The notes: generated by a model from the sequence alone, not told the origin. Shown: positions 28,070 through 36,545, counted from the first letter of the stretch. The stretch: DNA of 64,000 bases from Alistipes sp. Marseille-P5061 (GCF_900290115.1 NZ_LT985751.1:79289-143288); one strand, 5' to 3'. Program-made: numbers and translations.

Positions 28070-28095
28070 TTTGTATTTCGTAAAACAACGAACAT
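28070..28095. promoter_or_regulatory. Second ArsR-like operator
   Basis: TTTGTATTTCGTAAAACAAC followed by GAACAT. It matches the palindrome at 28477-28503 in about 23 of 27 positions. It lies between arsR and the ArsF-like gene and probably controls the downstream operon. Confidence 0.7.
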
Positions 28096-28140
28096 TACTC
28101 GCGAAAAAAAGAGCCGTTTCCGACGGCCCGCGGGTTGTGC

Positions 28141-28467
28141 CTATTCGCAGCAGGACTCCTTTTTGCAGACGGGCTGTCCCCAGAACGCGGCAAAGAGCCG
28201 GGAGGCAGTCTCCCAATTCTCCCGGTTGATGCAATAGCGTACTTTGGGTGTTTCGATTTCGCCCTGAATCAGCCCGGCCTCCTTCAGCTCCTTGAGGTGC
28301 TGGGAGACGGTTGCCTTCGAGATGGGCAGCACCTCGTGGATGTCTCCGAAGAAGCAGCACTCCTGCCGGGCCAGAAACTCGAGAATCGCGATGCGTGCGG
28401 GGTGGCCCATCGCCTTGGCAAACCGGGCAAGACGTTCCTGTTCAGCCGTATACTGCTTATCTTTCAT
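28141..28467 (-). CDS. arsR: ArsR family metalloregulator
   Basis: 108 aa winged-helix repressor. Recognition helix region [17 protein letters not shown]. Candidate As(III) ligands are Cys37-Cys38 ([10 protein letters not shown]), at the place of the classical CVC motif, and the C-terminal cluster CKKESCCE (Cys101, 106, 107). ATG 28467 has GGAG upstream; a 25-codon in-frame extension would cross the operator and is rejected. Expected to repress itself and the six genes downstream until metalloid binds. Confidence 0.92.
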   Translation of the reverse strand: MKDKQYTAEQERLARFAKAMGHPARIAILEFLARQECCFFGDIHEVLPISKATVSQHLKELKEAGLIQGEIETPKVRYCINRENWETASRLFAAFWGQPVCKKESCCE

Positions 28468-28476
28468 GACTCCTGT

Positions 28477-28503
28477 TGTTTGTTGTTCGCAAAACAACAA
28501 ACA
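28477..28503. promoter_or_regulatory. Palindromic operator before arsR
   Basis: Perfect inverted repeat TGTTTGTTGTT-CGCAA-AACAACAAACA, 11-bp arms, ending ten bases before the arsR ATG. It overlaps a near-consensus -7 element on the minus strand (CATGTTTG, plus 28498-28505), so a bound repressor would block the promoter. Confidence 0.85.
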
Positions 28504-28705
28504 TGCTGGGAATAAAGCAAGAAAAAAGGGAGATTTTTTCAACGACTGCTCCGGCGGGAAATCTCAAGGAACATTGTTTTTTGTCCGCGTTGAATTCCGT
28601 GCTTCTCCGGGAATGCGGACAAAATGCGGATGCGGCCGGCAGCGGCTCATTTGCGTAATTGGGTTAAAACAGATATATTTACAGCGTTTATAGTTTGCAA
28701 CAAGG

Positions 28706-29311
28706 ATGAAAAAGCGAATCTTCGCATGGGCTCTGCTGTTGCTCGGTTTCATGCAGGGCTATGCCCAAAACAGCCCGTCGGCAGATGCGGGGCGTGCGCG
28801 TGCGGTGGGCCGGTTCGAGGGGGAAATCGGCGGAGGCCTCTCTTTCGGGGCCGACCGGCTGAATTTCGACAGGAGCAACCCCGGCGCCGCCTTTTATGCC
28901 GAGGCGCGGTACAACGTGCAGCTCCTTCCGCTGGATGTCGGCGTGCAGGTCGGGGGTACGATTTTCCACCGCGAGTCGGACCATGCCGGGCAGCTGAAGT
29001 TCAGGAGCTGGAACGTGATGGCTGTGGCGGATTACAACTTCCGGCGCCGGCGGAACGTCTCGTTCTTCGCGGGCGCAGGCGTGGGTTATGCCTTTCTGGA
29101 TAATTCGGCGCCGGTTGTCTTTGACGACACGCAGTCCAACTGGGGCGGCTTCTCGACGGGAAGCAGGAGCGGCTCGCTCTGTTTCATGCCGCGTATCGGC
29201 GTGGAGCTGTTTCACCACCTTCGGGTGACGTTCGACTACAAGCTGCAGGAGCGGGCCAATCGCCATTTCGGCCTTTCGCTCGGAGTGGTGTTCGGCGGGG
29301 GACGCAGGTAA
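28706..29311 (+). CDS. Outer-membrane beta-barrel protein
   Basis: 201 aa. Signal peptide MKKRIFAWALLLLGFMQGYA, cut before QNS. The rest has alternating hydrophobic/polar strands: GRFEGEIGGGLSFGADRL, FFAGAGVGYAFLDN, RIGVELFHHLRVTFDYKLQE and a terminal HFGLSLGVVFGG strand. Size and pattern fit the eight-stranded OmpA/OmpW-like small barrels common in Bacteroidota. Substrate unknown. A strong terminator follows. The upstream region is A/T-rich with a loose -7 match (TATAGTTTG) just before the ATG. Confidence 0.75.
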   Translation: MKKRIFAWALLLLGFMQGYAQNSPSADAGRARAVGRFEGEIGGGLSFGADRLNFDRSNPGAAFYAEARYNVQLLPLDVGVQVGGTIFHRESDHAGQLKFRSWNVMAVADYNFRRRRNVSFFAGAGVGYAFLDNSAPVVFDDTQSNWGGFSTGSRSGSLCFMPRIGVELFHHLRVTFDYKLQERANRHFGLSLGVVFGGGRR

Positions 29312-29376
29312 TCATAACGACAGAGGCGACGAGGATGCCGGGACCATCCGGCATCTTCCCGGCTTCAATCGGACAG

Positions 29377-29407
29377 GCGGCGGCATGGGCGTGCCGCCGC
29401 TTTTTTT
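29377..29407 (+). terminator. Terminator of the barrel-protein gene
   Basis: GCGGCGGCA / TGCCGCCGC stem (29377-29385 with 29392-29400), six-base loop, then T7. Confidence 0.88.
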
Positions 29408-29487
29408 GTATCCCGGCTGCCGGAGTATGCAGCGGACCCTGCGCGGATGGATGCAGGCGGTCTTCGCCGCCCATGGCGCCGGGGGAA

Positions 29488-29520
29488 TAAAAAAAACTCG
29501 TCGGATTGCTCCAACGAGTT
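29488..29520 (-). terminator. Terminator of tRNA-Leu
   Basis: Minus-strand AACTCGT / ACGAGTT stem (29495-29501 with 29514-29520), followed by a U-run (A-rich plus strand from 29488). Confidence 0.75.
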
Positions 29521-29528
29521 GTTTTCAG

Positions 29529-29614
29529 TGCCCAGGACAAGACTCGAACTTGCACGAACGTAATTGTTCACTACCCCCTCAAAGTAGCGTGTCTACCAAT
29601 TTCACCACCTGGGC
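29529..29614 (-). tRNA. tRNA-Leu (anticodon GAG)
   Basis: 86 nt. Acceptor stem GCCCAGG / CCTGGGC with discriminator A. D-arm GTGAAATTGGTAGACAC. Anticodon stem CTACT / GGTAG closing the loop TTGAGGG, which gives anticodon GAG. Long variable arm as in class II tRNAs; T-arm contains GTTCGAGTC. CCA is not encoded. Confidence 0.95.
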
Positions 29615-29644
29615 GACACTGCCGAATTTCTCATTTCGGGTGTG

Positions 29645-29652
29645 CAAATATA
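29645..29652 (-). promoter_or_regulatory. -7 element of tRNA-Leu
   Basis: Minus-strand TATATTTG, about 30 bases before the mature tRNA 5' end. Confidence 0.65.
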
Positions 29653-29730
29653 GAGTTTATATTTGAATCCGCCAAATTTTCGGACGCTTTGTGTCGAAAA
29701 AATGATTTTTTTCTTCCCTCCGCCCTCCAC

Positions 29731-29854
29731 CGGGGAAGCCGTGAGGTCGGTGGAAGACTGCCGCAGGGCGGTCTCGGACGGTTGTGGAGGCCGGAGGGAG
29801 GCTGGCTAAGGGGGGGCCGCCGGGGAAGCCGTGAGGCCGGGGACGACTGCCGCC
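29731..29854. repeat. Direct repeat pair in the tRNA/peptidase spacer
   Basis: CGGGGAAGCCGTGAGGTCGG at 29731 and CGGGGAAGCCGTGAGGCCGG at 29821, each followed by a similar GACTGCCGC stretch; period 90. Otherwise the 327-base gap 29615-29941 holds the tRNA promoter and the peptidase terminator. Confidence 0.7.
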
Positions 29855-29875
29855 CGACAGGAGGTGCCCCATAAT

Positions 29876-29916
29876 AAAAAAGGAACCGTCCGCCCCGATG
29901 CGGGGTGAACGGCTCC
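29876..29916 (-). terminator. Terminator of the S46 peptidase gene
   Basis: Imperfect 15-bp stem GGAGCCGTTCACCCC / GGGGCGGACGGTTCC on the minus strand, followed by U6. Confidence 0.75.
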
Positions 29917-29941
29917 CGATGGCTCTGCGGGCCGGGCTGCC

Positions 29942-31927
29942 TCAGCGGACGAAATCCATCTCGCGGAAGAGGTAGTCGGCCCCGCCGATGCGGTCGATGA
30001 CGAAGAGCACGTAGCGGATGTCCACCGCGATGTTGCGGCAGATTTCCGGGTCGAACTCGATGTCGCTCATCGTCGAGCGCCACGTGCGGTCGAAGTTGAT
30101 GCCCACCAGCTCGCCGCGGCCGTTGATGACGGGCGAGCCCGAGTTGCCCCCCGTCGTGTGGTTCGTCGCCAGGAAGCAGACGGGCACCGTGCGCCGTCCG
30201 TCGAGCGTGATGCCCCAGCGGCCGTACTCCTTCGAGGCGTAGAGGTCGCGCAGTTGCTGCGGGATGTCGTAGTCGTAGATTTCGGGGTTGTCCTTGGCGA
30301 TGATGCCGTCGAGGGTAGTCTGCGGCTTGTGGTACTCGCCGTCGGCATATTCGTATCCGGCCACCGAGCCGTAGGCCACGCGCAGCGTGAGGTTGGCGTC
30401 GGGGAAGAAGGCCCGCTGGGTGTCCCACTCGCGCAGCCCGCGGATGTAGCGGGTGTAAAGCTCGTTGAGGCGCTTGCTCGTGAGGTTGCGCAGCGAGCGC
30501 GTCCCTAGCAGCCAGACGATGTGGCTGCGCATGCGCTTGATGCCGGAGGCGAGCGCCTCGGCGTCGGCCGACTTCTCGCCGCTCCACACCTCCTCGAAGA
30601 GGTGGCGGGCATATGCCTCGGGGCTGCCCCACGTGTGGAGGCCGTCGAGGAACTCGGGAATCAGATAGGGTGCCGGGCAGCGGGCGGCATACTCCGCGGC
30701 GAGGAACTCGAAGAGGGCCTGCTCGGTGGCGCGGCGCCGCTCGAAGCAGCTCTCGGCACGCTCCTCCTCGTCGTAGGAGGTGGGCAGCGCGGCGAGCGTC
30801 TCCGAGATGAGCTCGTAGGCGAAGTAGGCGTCGGCGATGCGGGCATATTCGGCCTTGAGCTCCGCCACCACCGTGCGGTACTCCTCGCGGTCGGCGGCCC
30901 AGGCGGCAAAGCGCTCCTCGTAGTCGCGCTTCTTGGCCACCGTGCCCAGACGGTTGATGCCCAGCATCTCGCCCTGCCACTTCTTCCATGCGTTGGCGAT
31001 GGTGGCGTGCTTGGCGGCGTAGTGGATGCGCAGCTCGGGGTCCTCGGCCTGCGCCTCCGAGATAATCTCGAGGCGGCCGGTGCGGATGGCAATCTTGGCC
31101 GGGTCGGAGCGCTCGGCGATGTAGGCCACGGCGTCCGAGAGGATGTACTCCTGGGTGTTGCCCGGGAAGCCGTAAATCATCGTGAAGTCACCCTCGTGGA
31201 TGCCGCGCAGCGAGATTTTGAAGTGGCGCGCCGGGCGGTAGGGGACATTCTCCGGCGAGTAGGGCGCCGGACGGTTGTCCTTGCCGGCATAGACGCGGAA
31301 AATCGAGAAGTCGCCCGTGTGGCGCGGCCAAATCCAGTTGTCCGTGTCGCCGCCGAACTTGCCGATGGACGAGGGGGGCGTGGCCACCAGACGCACGTCG
31401 TCGAACTGCTCGTAGAGGAAGAGGAACTGCTGGTTGCCGTAGTACATCTGCTCGACCGAGGCGCGGTAACCCTTGCCCTCGGCTTCGGCCTTGCGGCAAA
31501 TCTCCTCGGGGCTCTCGCCCGCGGCGATGCGGTCGGTCACCTCCTCCATGCGGACCAGCACCCGCACGTTGAGCCCCTCGTTGGGGAGCTCCTCGGCGCG
31601 CGAGCGGGCCCAGAAGCCGTAGGTCAGGTAGTCGTGTTCGAGCGACGAGTGGGCCTGGATGTAGTCGTAGCCGCAGTGGTGGTTGGTCAGCAGCAGCCCC
31701 TCGTCCGAGACGAATTCGCCGGTGCAGCCTCCGTCGAAGAGGACCACGGCGTCCTTGAGCGAGGCGCGGTTGATGCTGTAGATGTCTTCGGCCGTGAGGC
31801 GGAAGCCCTTGGCGCGCATGTCGTCGATGCGCGACGAGATGAGGCTCGGGAGCCACATTCCCTTGTCCGCCAGCGCGGGCAGCGTCAGCAGCAGCACGGC
31901 GAGGGTCAGAAACGTACGTTTGAACAT
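29942..31927 (-). CDS. S46 dipeptidyl peptidase, DPP11-like
   Basis: 661 aa, exported serine peptidase (signal about 1-20, MFKRTFLTLAVLLLTLPALA). Chymotrypsin-like catalytic parts: His83/84 in LLTNHHCGYDYI and Ser596 in TGGNSGSPVING. The N-terminal amine clamp is suggested by DNWIWPRHTGDFSIFRVYAG. The residue 18 positions after the catalytic Ser is Arg614 (GINFDRTW). In the S46 family an Arg here (Arg673 of Porphyromonas DPP11) sets Asp/Glu specificity at P1, whereas Gly marks DPP7. So DPP11-type specificity is inferred. It releases acidic dipeptides in the periplasm for amino-acid fermentation. A/C-rich leader; last gene of the lpxB-FAH-maf-dpp run. Confidence 0.9.
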   Translation of the reverse strand: MFKRTFLTLAVLLLTLPALADKGMWLPSLISSRIDDMRAKGFRLTAEDIYSINRASLKDAVVLFDGGCTGEFVSDEGLLLTNHHCGYDYIQAHSSLEHDYLTYGFWARSRAEELPNEGLNVRVLVRMEEVTDRIAAGESPEEICRKAEAEGKGYRASVEQMYYGNQQFLFLYEQFDDVRLVATPPSSIGKFGGDTDNWIWPRHTGDFSIFRVYAGKDNRPAPYSPENVPYRPARHFKISLRGIHEGDFTMIYGFPGNTQEYILSDAVAYIAERSDPAKIAIRTGRLEIISEAQAEDPELRIHYAAKHATIANAWKKWQGEMLGINRLGTVAKKRDYEERFAAWAADREEYRTVVAELKAEYARIADAYFAYELISETLAALPTSYDEEERAESCFERRRATEQALFEFLAAEYAARCPAPYLIPEFLDGLHTWGSPEAYARHLFEEVWSGEKSADAEALASGIKRMRSHIVWLLGTRSLRNLTSKRLNELYTRYIRGLREWDTQRAFFPDANLTLRVAYGSVAGYEYADGEYHKPQTTLDGIIAKDNPEIYDYDIPQQLRDLYASKEYGRWGITLDGRRTVPVCFLATNHTTGGNSGSPVINGRGELVGINFDRTWRSTMSDIEFDPEICRNIAVDIRYVLFVIDRIGGADYLFREMDFVR

Positions 31928-32163
31928 GGTTCGATGGTTTTTTGTGGGTTTTTCGTTGGGTTTTTGTTGGATTTCGTTGGGTTGTTGCGGGTCGGGGTTG
32001 CGCGGGGCTCCGGGCGCTTTCCGCGGGGTCTGTGCAGCCGGGGCGGAGCGTCGGGTGTCGGGTGTCGGGGGCGCTGGGCCGTTGCGGCCGCTCTCCGGGC
32101 CGTTCTGCCTCGGGTAGCTTCCGGGCCGCTCTCCGGGTTGCGGGCCGCTCTCCGGGGCGCGGG

Positions 32164-32784
32164 CTACTCTGCCGGCGTCCCCTCTTCGCCGGCCGCAAGG
32201 AAGCGCTCCAACTCGACGTAGAGCCGCTGTACGGGGAGCCCCATGACGTTGTAGAACGAGCCGTCGATGCGCTCGATGGCCACATATCCGAGCCACTCCT
32301 GGATGCCGTAGGAGCCCGCCTTGTCGTAGGGGCGGCAGGTGTCGACGTAGTAGTCAATCTCCTCGTCGCGCAGGGGGCGGAACCACACCTCGCTGCGGGC
32401 CGTGAAGGTGTGGCTTGCGTGCACGGTGCGCAGCGTCACGCCCGAGACCACCACGTGCGACCGCCCCGCAAGGGCGCGGAGCATCGCGACGGCATCGGTG
32501 CGGTCGTGCGGCTTGCCCAGCACCCGGTCGCCGAGTACCACGACCGTGTCGGCCGTGAGCAGGATGTCCCGCTCGCCGAGCGGAAAGGGGTAGGCCTCGC
32601 TCTTGAGGCGGGAGAGGTAGCGCGGCACCTCCTCGGCCGGCAGTCCGGCCGGGTAGCGCTCCTCGCAGGCGTAGCGCGGGGCGAGTTCATAGGGGAGGCC
32701 GCAGCCGCTCAGCAGCTCGCGTCGCCGGGGCGACTGCGAGGCCAGCAGCAGACGGTAGTTGCGGAGTCGTTCGTGCAGCAGCAT
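32164..32784 (-). CDS. maf: Maf nucleotide pyrophosphatase
   Basis: 206 aa. Motifs of the Maf/YhdE family: LLASQSPRRRELLSGCG at the N-terminus, LLTADTVVVLGDRVLGKP, and DKAGSYGIQEWLG, with the Arg/Lys/Gln arrangement typical of dTTP/UTP pyrophosphatases (house-cleaning of non-canonical nucleotides). The last residues are poorly conserved. Confidence 0.92.
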   Translation of the reverse strand: MLLHERLRNYRLLLASQSPRRRELLSGCGLPYELAPRYACEERYPAGLPAEEVPRYLSRLKSEAYPFPLGERDILLTADTVVVLGDRVLGKPHDRTDAVAMLRALAGRSHVVVSGVTLRTVHASHTFTARSEVWFRPLRDEEIDYYVDTCRPYDKAGSYGIQEWLGYVAIERIDGSFYNVMGLPVQRLYVELERFLAAGEEGTPAE

Positions 32785-32883
32785 GGTTGTGTGTCGTGTC
32801 TTGTCGGTTTGCGGGTCGGCCGGCTCCGCGCGGGGGCGGTGTCCGACCGGCCGGTGGTTTTATGCGGGCCGCTCGGGGGCGGG

Positions 32884-33519
32884 TCAGCGGATGTCGAAGC
32901 AGAGCTGCTCGTGCCCCTCGAGCGTGGCGCGCAGCGTGTCGCCCGGGCGGACGGGCCCCACGCCGGCCGGCGTGCCGGTGAAGAGCAGGTCGCCCATGCG
33001 GAGGGTCAGGTAGCGCGAGACGCAGGCGATGAGGCGGTTGACCGGGTAGAGCATGAGCGACGTGTCGCCCTGCTGGCGCACCTGGCCGTTGAGCTCCAGC
33101 TCGAAGCGGAGCCGCTGCACGTCGCCGCCCAGCTCCTCGAGCGGGATGAAGCGGGGCGCGAGGGCCGCCGAGCGGTCAAAGGCCTTGGCCCGCTCCCAGG
33201 GGAGCCCCAGGCGGATGGCCTCGCGCTGCAGGTCGCGCGCCGTGAAGTCGATGCCGAGCCCCACCTCGTGGTAGTATCGGTGGGCGAAACGCTCCTCGAT
33301 GCACTTGCCCACGCGGTCGATGCGCACCACCAGCTCGCACTCGTAGTGCACCTCCTGCGAGAAGTCGGGGACGTAGAAGGGGTCGTTGTTGCGCAGCAGC
33401 GCCGTGTCGGGCTTGAGGAACCAGAGCGGCTCGTCGGCCGCCTCCGTCCCGAGCCCCGTCTGGTGGTGGAGCTCCGCGGCGTGGGCGGCGTAGTTGCGTC
33501 CGATGCAGATGATTTTCAT
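32884..33519 (-). CDS. Fumarylacetoacetate hydrolase family protein
   Basis: 211 aa. The FAH fold is shown by MKIICIGRNYAAHAAEL, PLWFLKPDTALL, the metal-ligand stretch VHYECELVVRID and GDLLFTGTPAGVGPV. Likely a C-C hydrolase or decarboxylase of acylpyruvates; the true substrate cannot be read from sequence. Fifteen bases after lpxB on the same strand. Confidence 0.88.
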   Translation of the reverse strand: MKIICIGRNYAAHAAELHHQTGLGTEAADEPLWFLKPDTALLRNNDPFYVPDFSQEVHYECELVVRIDRVGKCIEERFAHRYYHEVGLGIDFTARDLQREAIRLGLPWERAKAFDRSAALAPRFIPLEELGGDVQRLRFELELNGQVRQQGDTSLMLYPVNRLIACVSRYLTLRMGDLLFTGTPAGVGPVRPGDTLRATLEGHEQLCFDIR

Positions 33520-33534
33520 GGGTCGTCTCTTTGT

Positions 33535-34683
33535 TTACCGGTCATTGGGGGCGGAGTCGCGGCGGAGCTCCCCGACCATGCGGCGGGCGAAGCGCTCGCT
33601 GGCCCCCGGGCCGCCGATGATGCGGCGCAGCTGGTCGAAGTCGTCGAGCATGCGCTGCCGCCGGGAGCCCCCTTCGAGGATGGCGCGCAGCTCGCGCTCG
33701 GCCGCGGTGATGTCGAGGTCGGACTGGATGAGCTCGCGCACCGCCTCGCGCCCGAGGTTGAGGTTGACGAGCGAGACCCAGGGCACCTTCAGCACGTAGG
33801 GGCGCAGCTTGACCTGGAACCAGAGCGTGCGGTAGACCACCACCTCGGGGATGCCCAGCAGCGCCGTCTCGAGCGTTGCGGTGCCCGAGGTGACGACGGC
33901 CGCCTCGGCCGCCGCAAGGGTTTCATAGGTCTGGTCGCAGACGTAGCGGATGGAGCTCCCCGCCATGTAGCGCTCGTAGAGCGCGCGGTCGAGCCACGAG
34001 ACGCCCGCCACGACGAACTGCCGCTCGGGGAAGCGCTCGGCCAGACGGGCCATGAGGGGGAGGTTGTCGCGGATTTCGCCGGCGCGGCTGCCGGCCAGCA
34101 GCGCCACGATGGGGCGGCTGTCGAGGCCGTTGCGGCGGCGGAACTCCTCGGGTGTGGGGAGCTCGGGCAGCCGCCGGTCGATGGCGTCGACCAGCGGGTT
34201 TCCCTCGAAGATGGGGGTGATGCCCTTCGAGGAGAAGTATTGCCGCTCGAAGGGGAAGATGATGAAGAGGCGGTCGACGTAGCGGCGGATGGACTTCACG
34301 CGGTATTCGCGCCAGGCCCACACCTTGGGGGCGATGTAGTAGAAGGTGCGGATGCCCTGCTCGTGGGCCCAGCGGGCCATCTTCATGTTGAAGCCCGGGT
34401 AGTCAATCAGAATCAGCACGTCGGGGGCGAAGGCGGCGACATCCTGCCGGCACTCGAGCATCTGGCGGCGGATGGTTCCCAGGTTGCGGAGCACCTGCAC
34501 GATGCCGAAGAACGAGGTCTCGCGGTAGTGCTTCGCCAGGTTGCGCTCGCCGCCCGCACGGGCCATCCGGTCGCCGCCCCAGAAGCGGAACTGCGCTTCG
34601 GGGTCGGCCTTGCGGAGCCCTTCGATGAGGTTTGCGCCGTGCAGGTCGCCCGAGGGTTCGCCTGCGATGAGGTAGTATTTCAT
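33535..34683 (-). CDS. lpxB: Lipid-A-disaccharide synthase
   Basis: 382 aa, GT19 family. N-terminal MKYYLIAGEPSGDLHGANLI is the family signature; also LIDYPGFNMKMARWAHEQG, APKVWAWREYRVK and VTSGTATLETALLGIPEVVVY. Condenses UDP-diacylglucosamine with lipid X on the cytoplasmic membrane face, so the cell makes lipid A. A -7 element (TATTTTTG) lies 61 bases upstream, and FAH, maf and the peptidase follow as a probable operon. Confidence 0.95.
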   Translation of the reverse strand: MKYYLIAGEPSGDLHGANLIEGLRKADPEAQFRFWGGDRMARAGGERNLAKHYRETSFFGIVQVLRNLGTIRRQMLECRQDVAAFAPDVLILIDYPGFNMKMARWAHEQGIRTFYYIAPKVWAWREYRVKSIRRYVDRLFIIFPFERQYFSSKGITPIFEGNPLVDAIDRRLPELPTPEEFRRRNGLDSRPIVALLAGSRAGEIRDNLPLMARLAERFPERQFVVAGVSWLDRALYERYMAGSSIRYVCDQTYETLAAAEAAVVTSGTATLETALLGIPEVVVYRTLWFQVKLRPYVLKVPWVSLVNLNLGREAVRELIQSDLDITAAERELRAILEGGSRRQRMLDDFDQLRRIIGGPGASERFARRMVGELRRDSAPNDR

Positions 34684-34743
34684 GTGCGGAAGTGTTGCGT
34701 TGCGGCGGGCGGGGCGCCGGGCCCCCCTCTCCCGTCCGCGAGA

Positions 34744-34751
34744 CAAAAATA
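34744..34751 (-). promoter_or_regulatory. -7 element of lpxB operon
   Basis: Minus-strand TATTTTTG, divergent from the sulfatase promoter at 34837-34844. Confidence 0.65.
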
Positions 34752-34836
34752 GCGAATCCCGGCGCTTCGGCAAAACTTTTCGGCCCCAAATCGGCCGCGC
34801 GCCCCGCCCGAGGGGTGCACCGCATCGAAAAAATCG

Positions 34837-34844
34837 TATCTTTG
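34837..34844 (+). promoter_or_regulatory. -7 element of the sulfatase gene
   Basis: TATCTTTG; the predicted leader is about 130 bases and A/C-rich before the ATG (CAACCAACCGACAACC). Confidence 0.65.
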
Positions 34845-34976
34845 TCTTCAGAAACGGTCCCGGCCCGCCGCCCGGCGCTTCGGAAGGCACCCCGTCCGAC
34901 GCTCCGGCTCCGCCCCGGTCCCGAAGAGCAACCAACCGACAACCAACCCAAAACAAAAACCCATTCCGAACCTCTC

Positions 34977-36545
34977 ATGAAGCGTTCCCCCCTTCTGCTT
35001 GCCGGCGGCATTGCCGCCGTGGCGGCTTCGACCGCCGGCTGCGGCTCCCGCCCCGAGGCGCCCCGCCGCCCGATGAACATCCTCTACATCATGACCGACG
35101 ACCACACGTCGCAGATGATGAGCTGCTACGACGACCGTTACGCCTCGACGCCCAACCTCGACCGCATCGCCGACGAGGGCGTCCGCTTCACCAACAGCTT
35201 CGTGGCCAACTCGCTGAGCGGCCCGAGCCGCGCCTGCATGCTCACGGGCAAGCACTCCCACGCCAACGGCTACACCGACAACACCTTCTGCGCCCCGTTC
35301 GACGGCTCGCAGCAGACCTTCCCCAAGCTGCTCCAGGGGGCCGGCTACGAGACGGCCGTCGTGGGCAAGTGGCATCTGGGAAGCCTCCCCACGGGCTTCG
35401 ACTACTGGGAGGTGGTCCCCGGCCAGGGCGACTACTACAACCCGCTCTTCATCCGTCAGAGCGGCGACACGACCCTCTGCGAGGGCTATCTGACGAGCAT
35501 CATCACCGACAAGAGCATCGAATGGCTCGAACACGGGCGCGATACGACGAAGCCCTTCTGCCTTCTGGTGCACCACAAGGCGCAGCACCGCAACTGGATG
35601 GCCGACACCTGCCATCTGGCGCTCTATGAGGAGCGCGACTTCCCGCTGCCCGAGACCTTCTTCGACGACTACGAGGGGCGTCCGGCTGCCGCCGCACAGG
35701 AGATGTCCATCGCCTCGGACCACGACATGGATGTGGTCTACGACCTCAAGATGTGGCGCAAGGGGGTCCGCAGCCGGCTGAGCGCCGGTTACGAGCGGAT
35801 GCTCGACCGCATGAACCCCGAGCAGCGGGCCGCCTGGGAGCGCTTCTACGGGCCGCTCATCGAGGAGTTCTACCGCCACGAGCCGCAGGGACGCGAACGG
35901 GCGCAGTGGAAGTTCAACCGCTACATGCGCGACTACCTGAAGACGCTCCGCTCGCTCGACGACAACGTGGGGCGGCTGCTCGACTACCTCGAGGAGTCGG
36001 GTCTGGCCGACAACACGCTGGTGGTCTACACCTCGGACCAGGGCTTCTACATGGGCGAGCACGGCTGGTTCGACAAGCGCTTCATGTATGAGGAGTCGAT
36101 GCGCACGCCGCTGGTGATGCGCCTGCCGGGCGGTGCGCGGGGCGACATCGATGCCCTGGTGCAGAATATCGACTACGCCCCCACCTTCCTCGAGCTGGCC
36201 GGGGTGCCGGTTCCCGACGACATCCAGGGGCGTTCACTGCTGCCGCTGCTGCGGGGCGAGCATCCCGCCGACTGGCGCCGTGCGCTCTACTACCACTTCT
36301 ACGAATATCCGGCCGAGCATATGGTCAAGCGCCACTACGGCGTGCGGACCGAGCGCTGGAAGCTCATCCACTTCTACAACGACATCGACTGGTGGGAGCT
36401 CTACGACCTGGAGGCCGATCCCCACGAGCTGCACAACCTCTACGGCGAGCCGGCTTATGCCGACACGGAGGCCCGGCTGCACGAGGAGCTGCGGCGCCTG
36501 CAGCAGCAGTACGGCGACCCGATTGAGGAGCAGCTGACGCGCTGA
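34977..36545 (+). CDS. Ser-type arylsulfatase family lipoprotein
   Basis: 522 aa. Lipobox ASTAGC (Cys22). S1 sulfatase: metal Asp41-Asp42 (YIMTDDHTSQ), active-site S-G-P-S-R with Ser81 (NSLSGPSRACMLTGK), GKWHLGSLPTGFDYW, and the second Asp in YTSDQGFYMGEHGWFDK. Ser81 must become formylglycine, which needs the anaerobic maturase type encoded at 272-1534. Probably removes sulfate from host or dietary glycans at the cell surface. Substrate and subfamily unknown. Monocistronic, with its own promoter and terminator. Confidence 0.92.
   Translation: MKRSPLLLAGGIAAVAASTAGCGSRPEAPRRPMNILYIMTDDHTSQMMSCYDDRYASTPNLDRIADEGVRFTNSFVANSLSGPSRACMLTGKHSHANGYTDNTFCAPFDGSQQTFPKLLQGAGYETAVVGKWHLGSLPTGFDYWEVVPGQGDYYNPLFIRQSGDTTLCEGYLTSIITDKSIEWLEHGRDTTKPFCLLVHHKAQHRNWMADTCHLALYEERDFPLPETFFDDYEGRPAAAAQEMSIASDHDMDVVYDLKMWRKGVRSRLSAGYERMLDRMNPEQRAAWERFYGPLIEEFYRHEPQGRERAQWKFNRYMRDYLKTLRSLDDNVGRLLDYLEESGLADNTLVVYTSDQGFYMGEHGWFDKRFMYEESMRTPLVMRLPGGARGDIDALVQNIDYAPTFLELAGVPVPDDIQGRSLLPLLRGEHPADWRRALYYHFYEYPAEHMVKRHYGVRTERWKLIHFYNDIDWWELYDLEADPHELHNLYGEPAYADTEARLHEELRRLQQQYGDPIEEQLTR

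Noticed and set aside
28067-28074. Plus-strand TATATTTG as a promoter
   Set aside because: It points into arsR antisense with no plus-strand gene for over 600 bases; it is more likely part of the operator sequence.
23628-29614. Genomic island inserted at tRNA-Leu carrying the ars operon
   Set aside because: The tRNA 3' end faces the operon, but I saw no copy of the tRNA end as an attachment repeat, no integrase, and the barrel-protein gene lies between.
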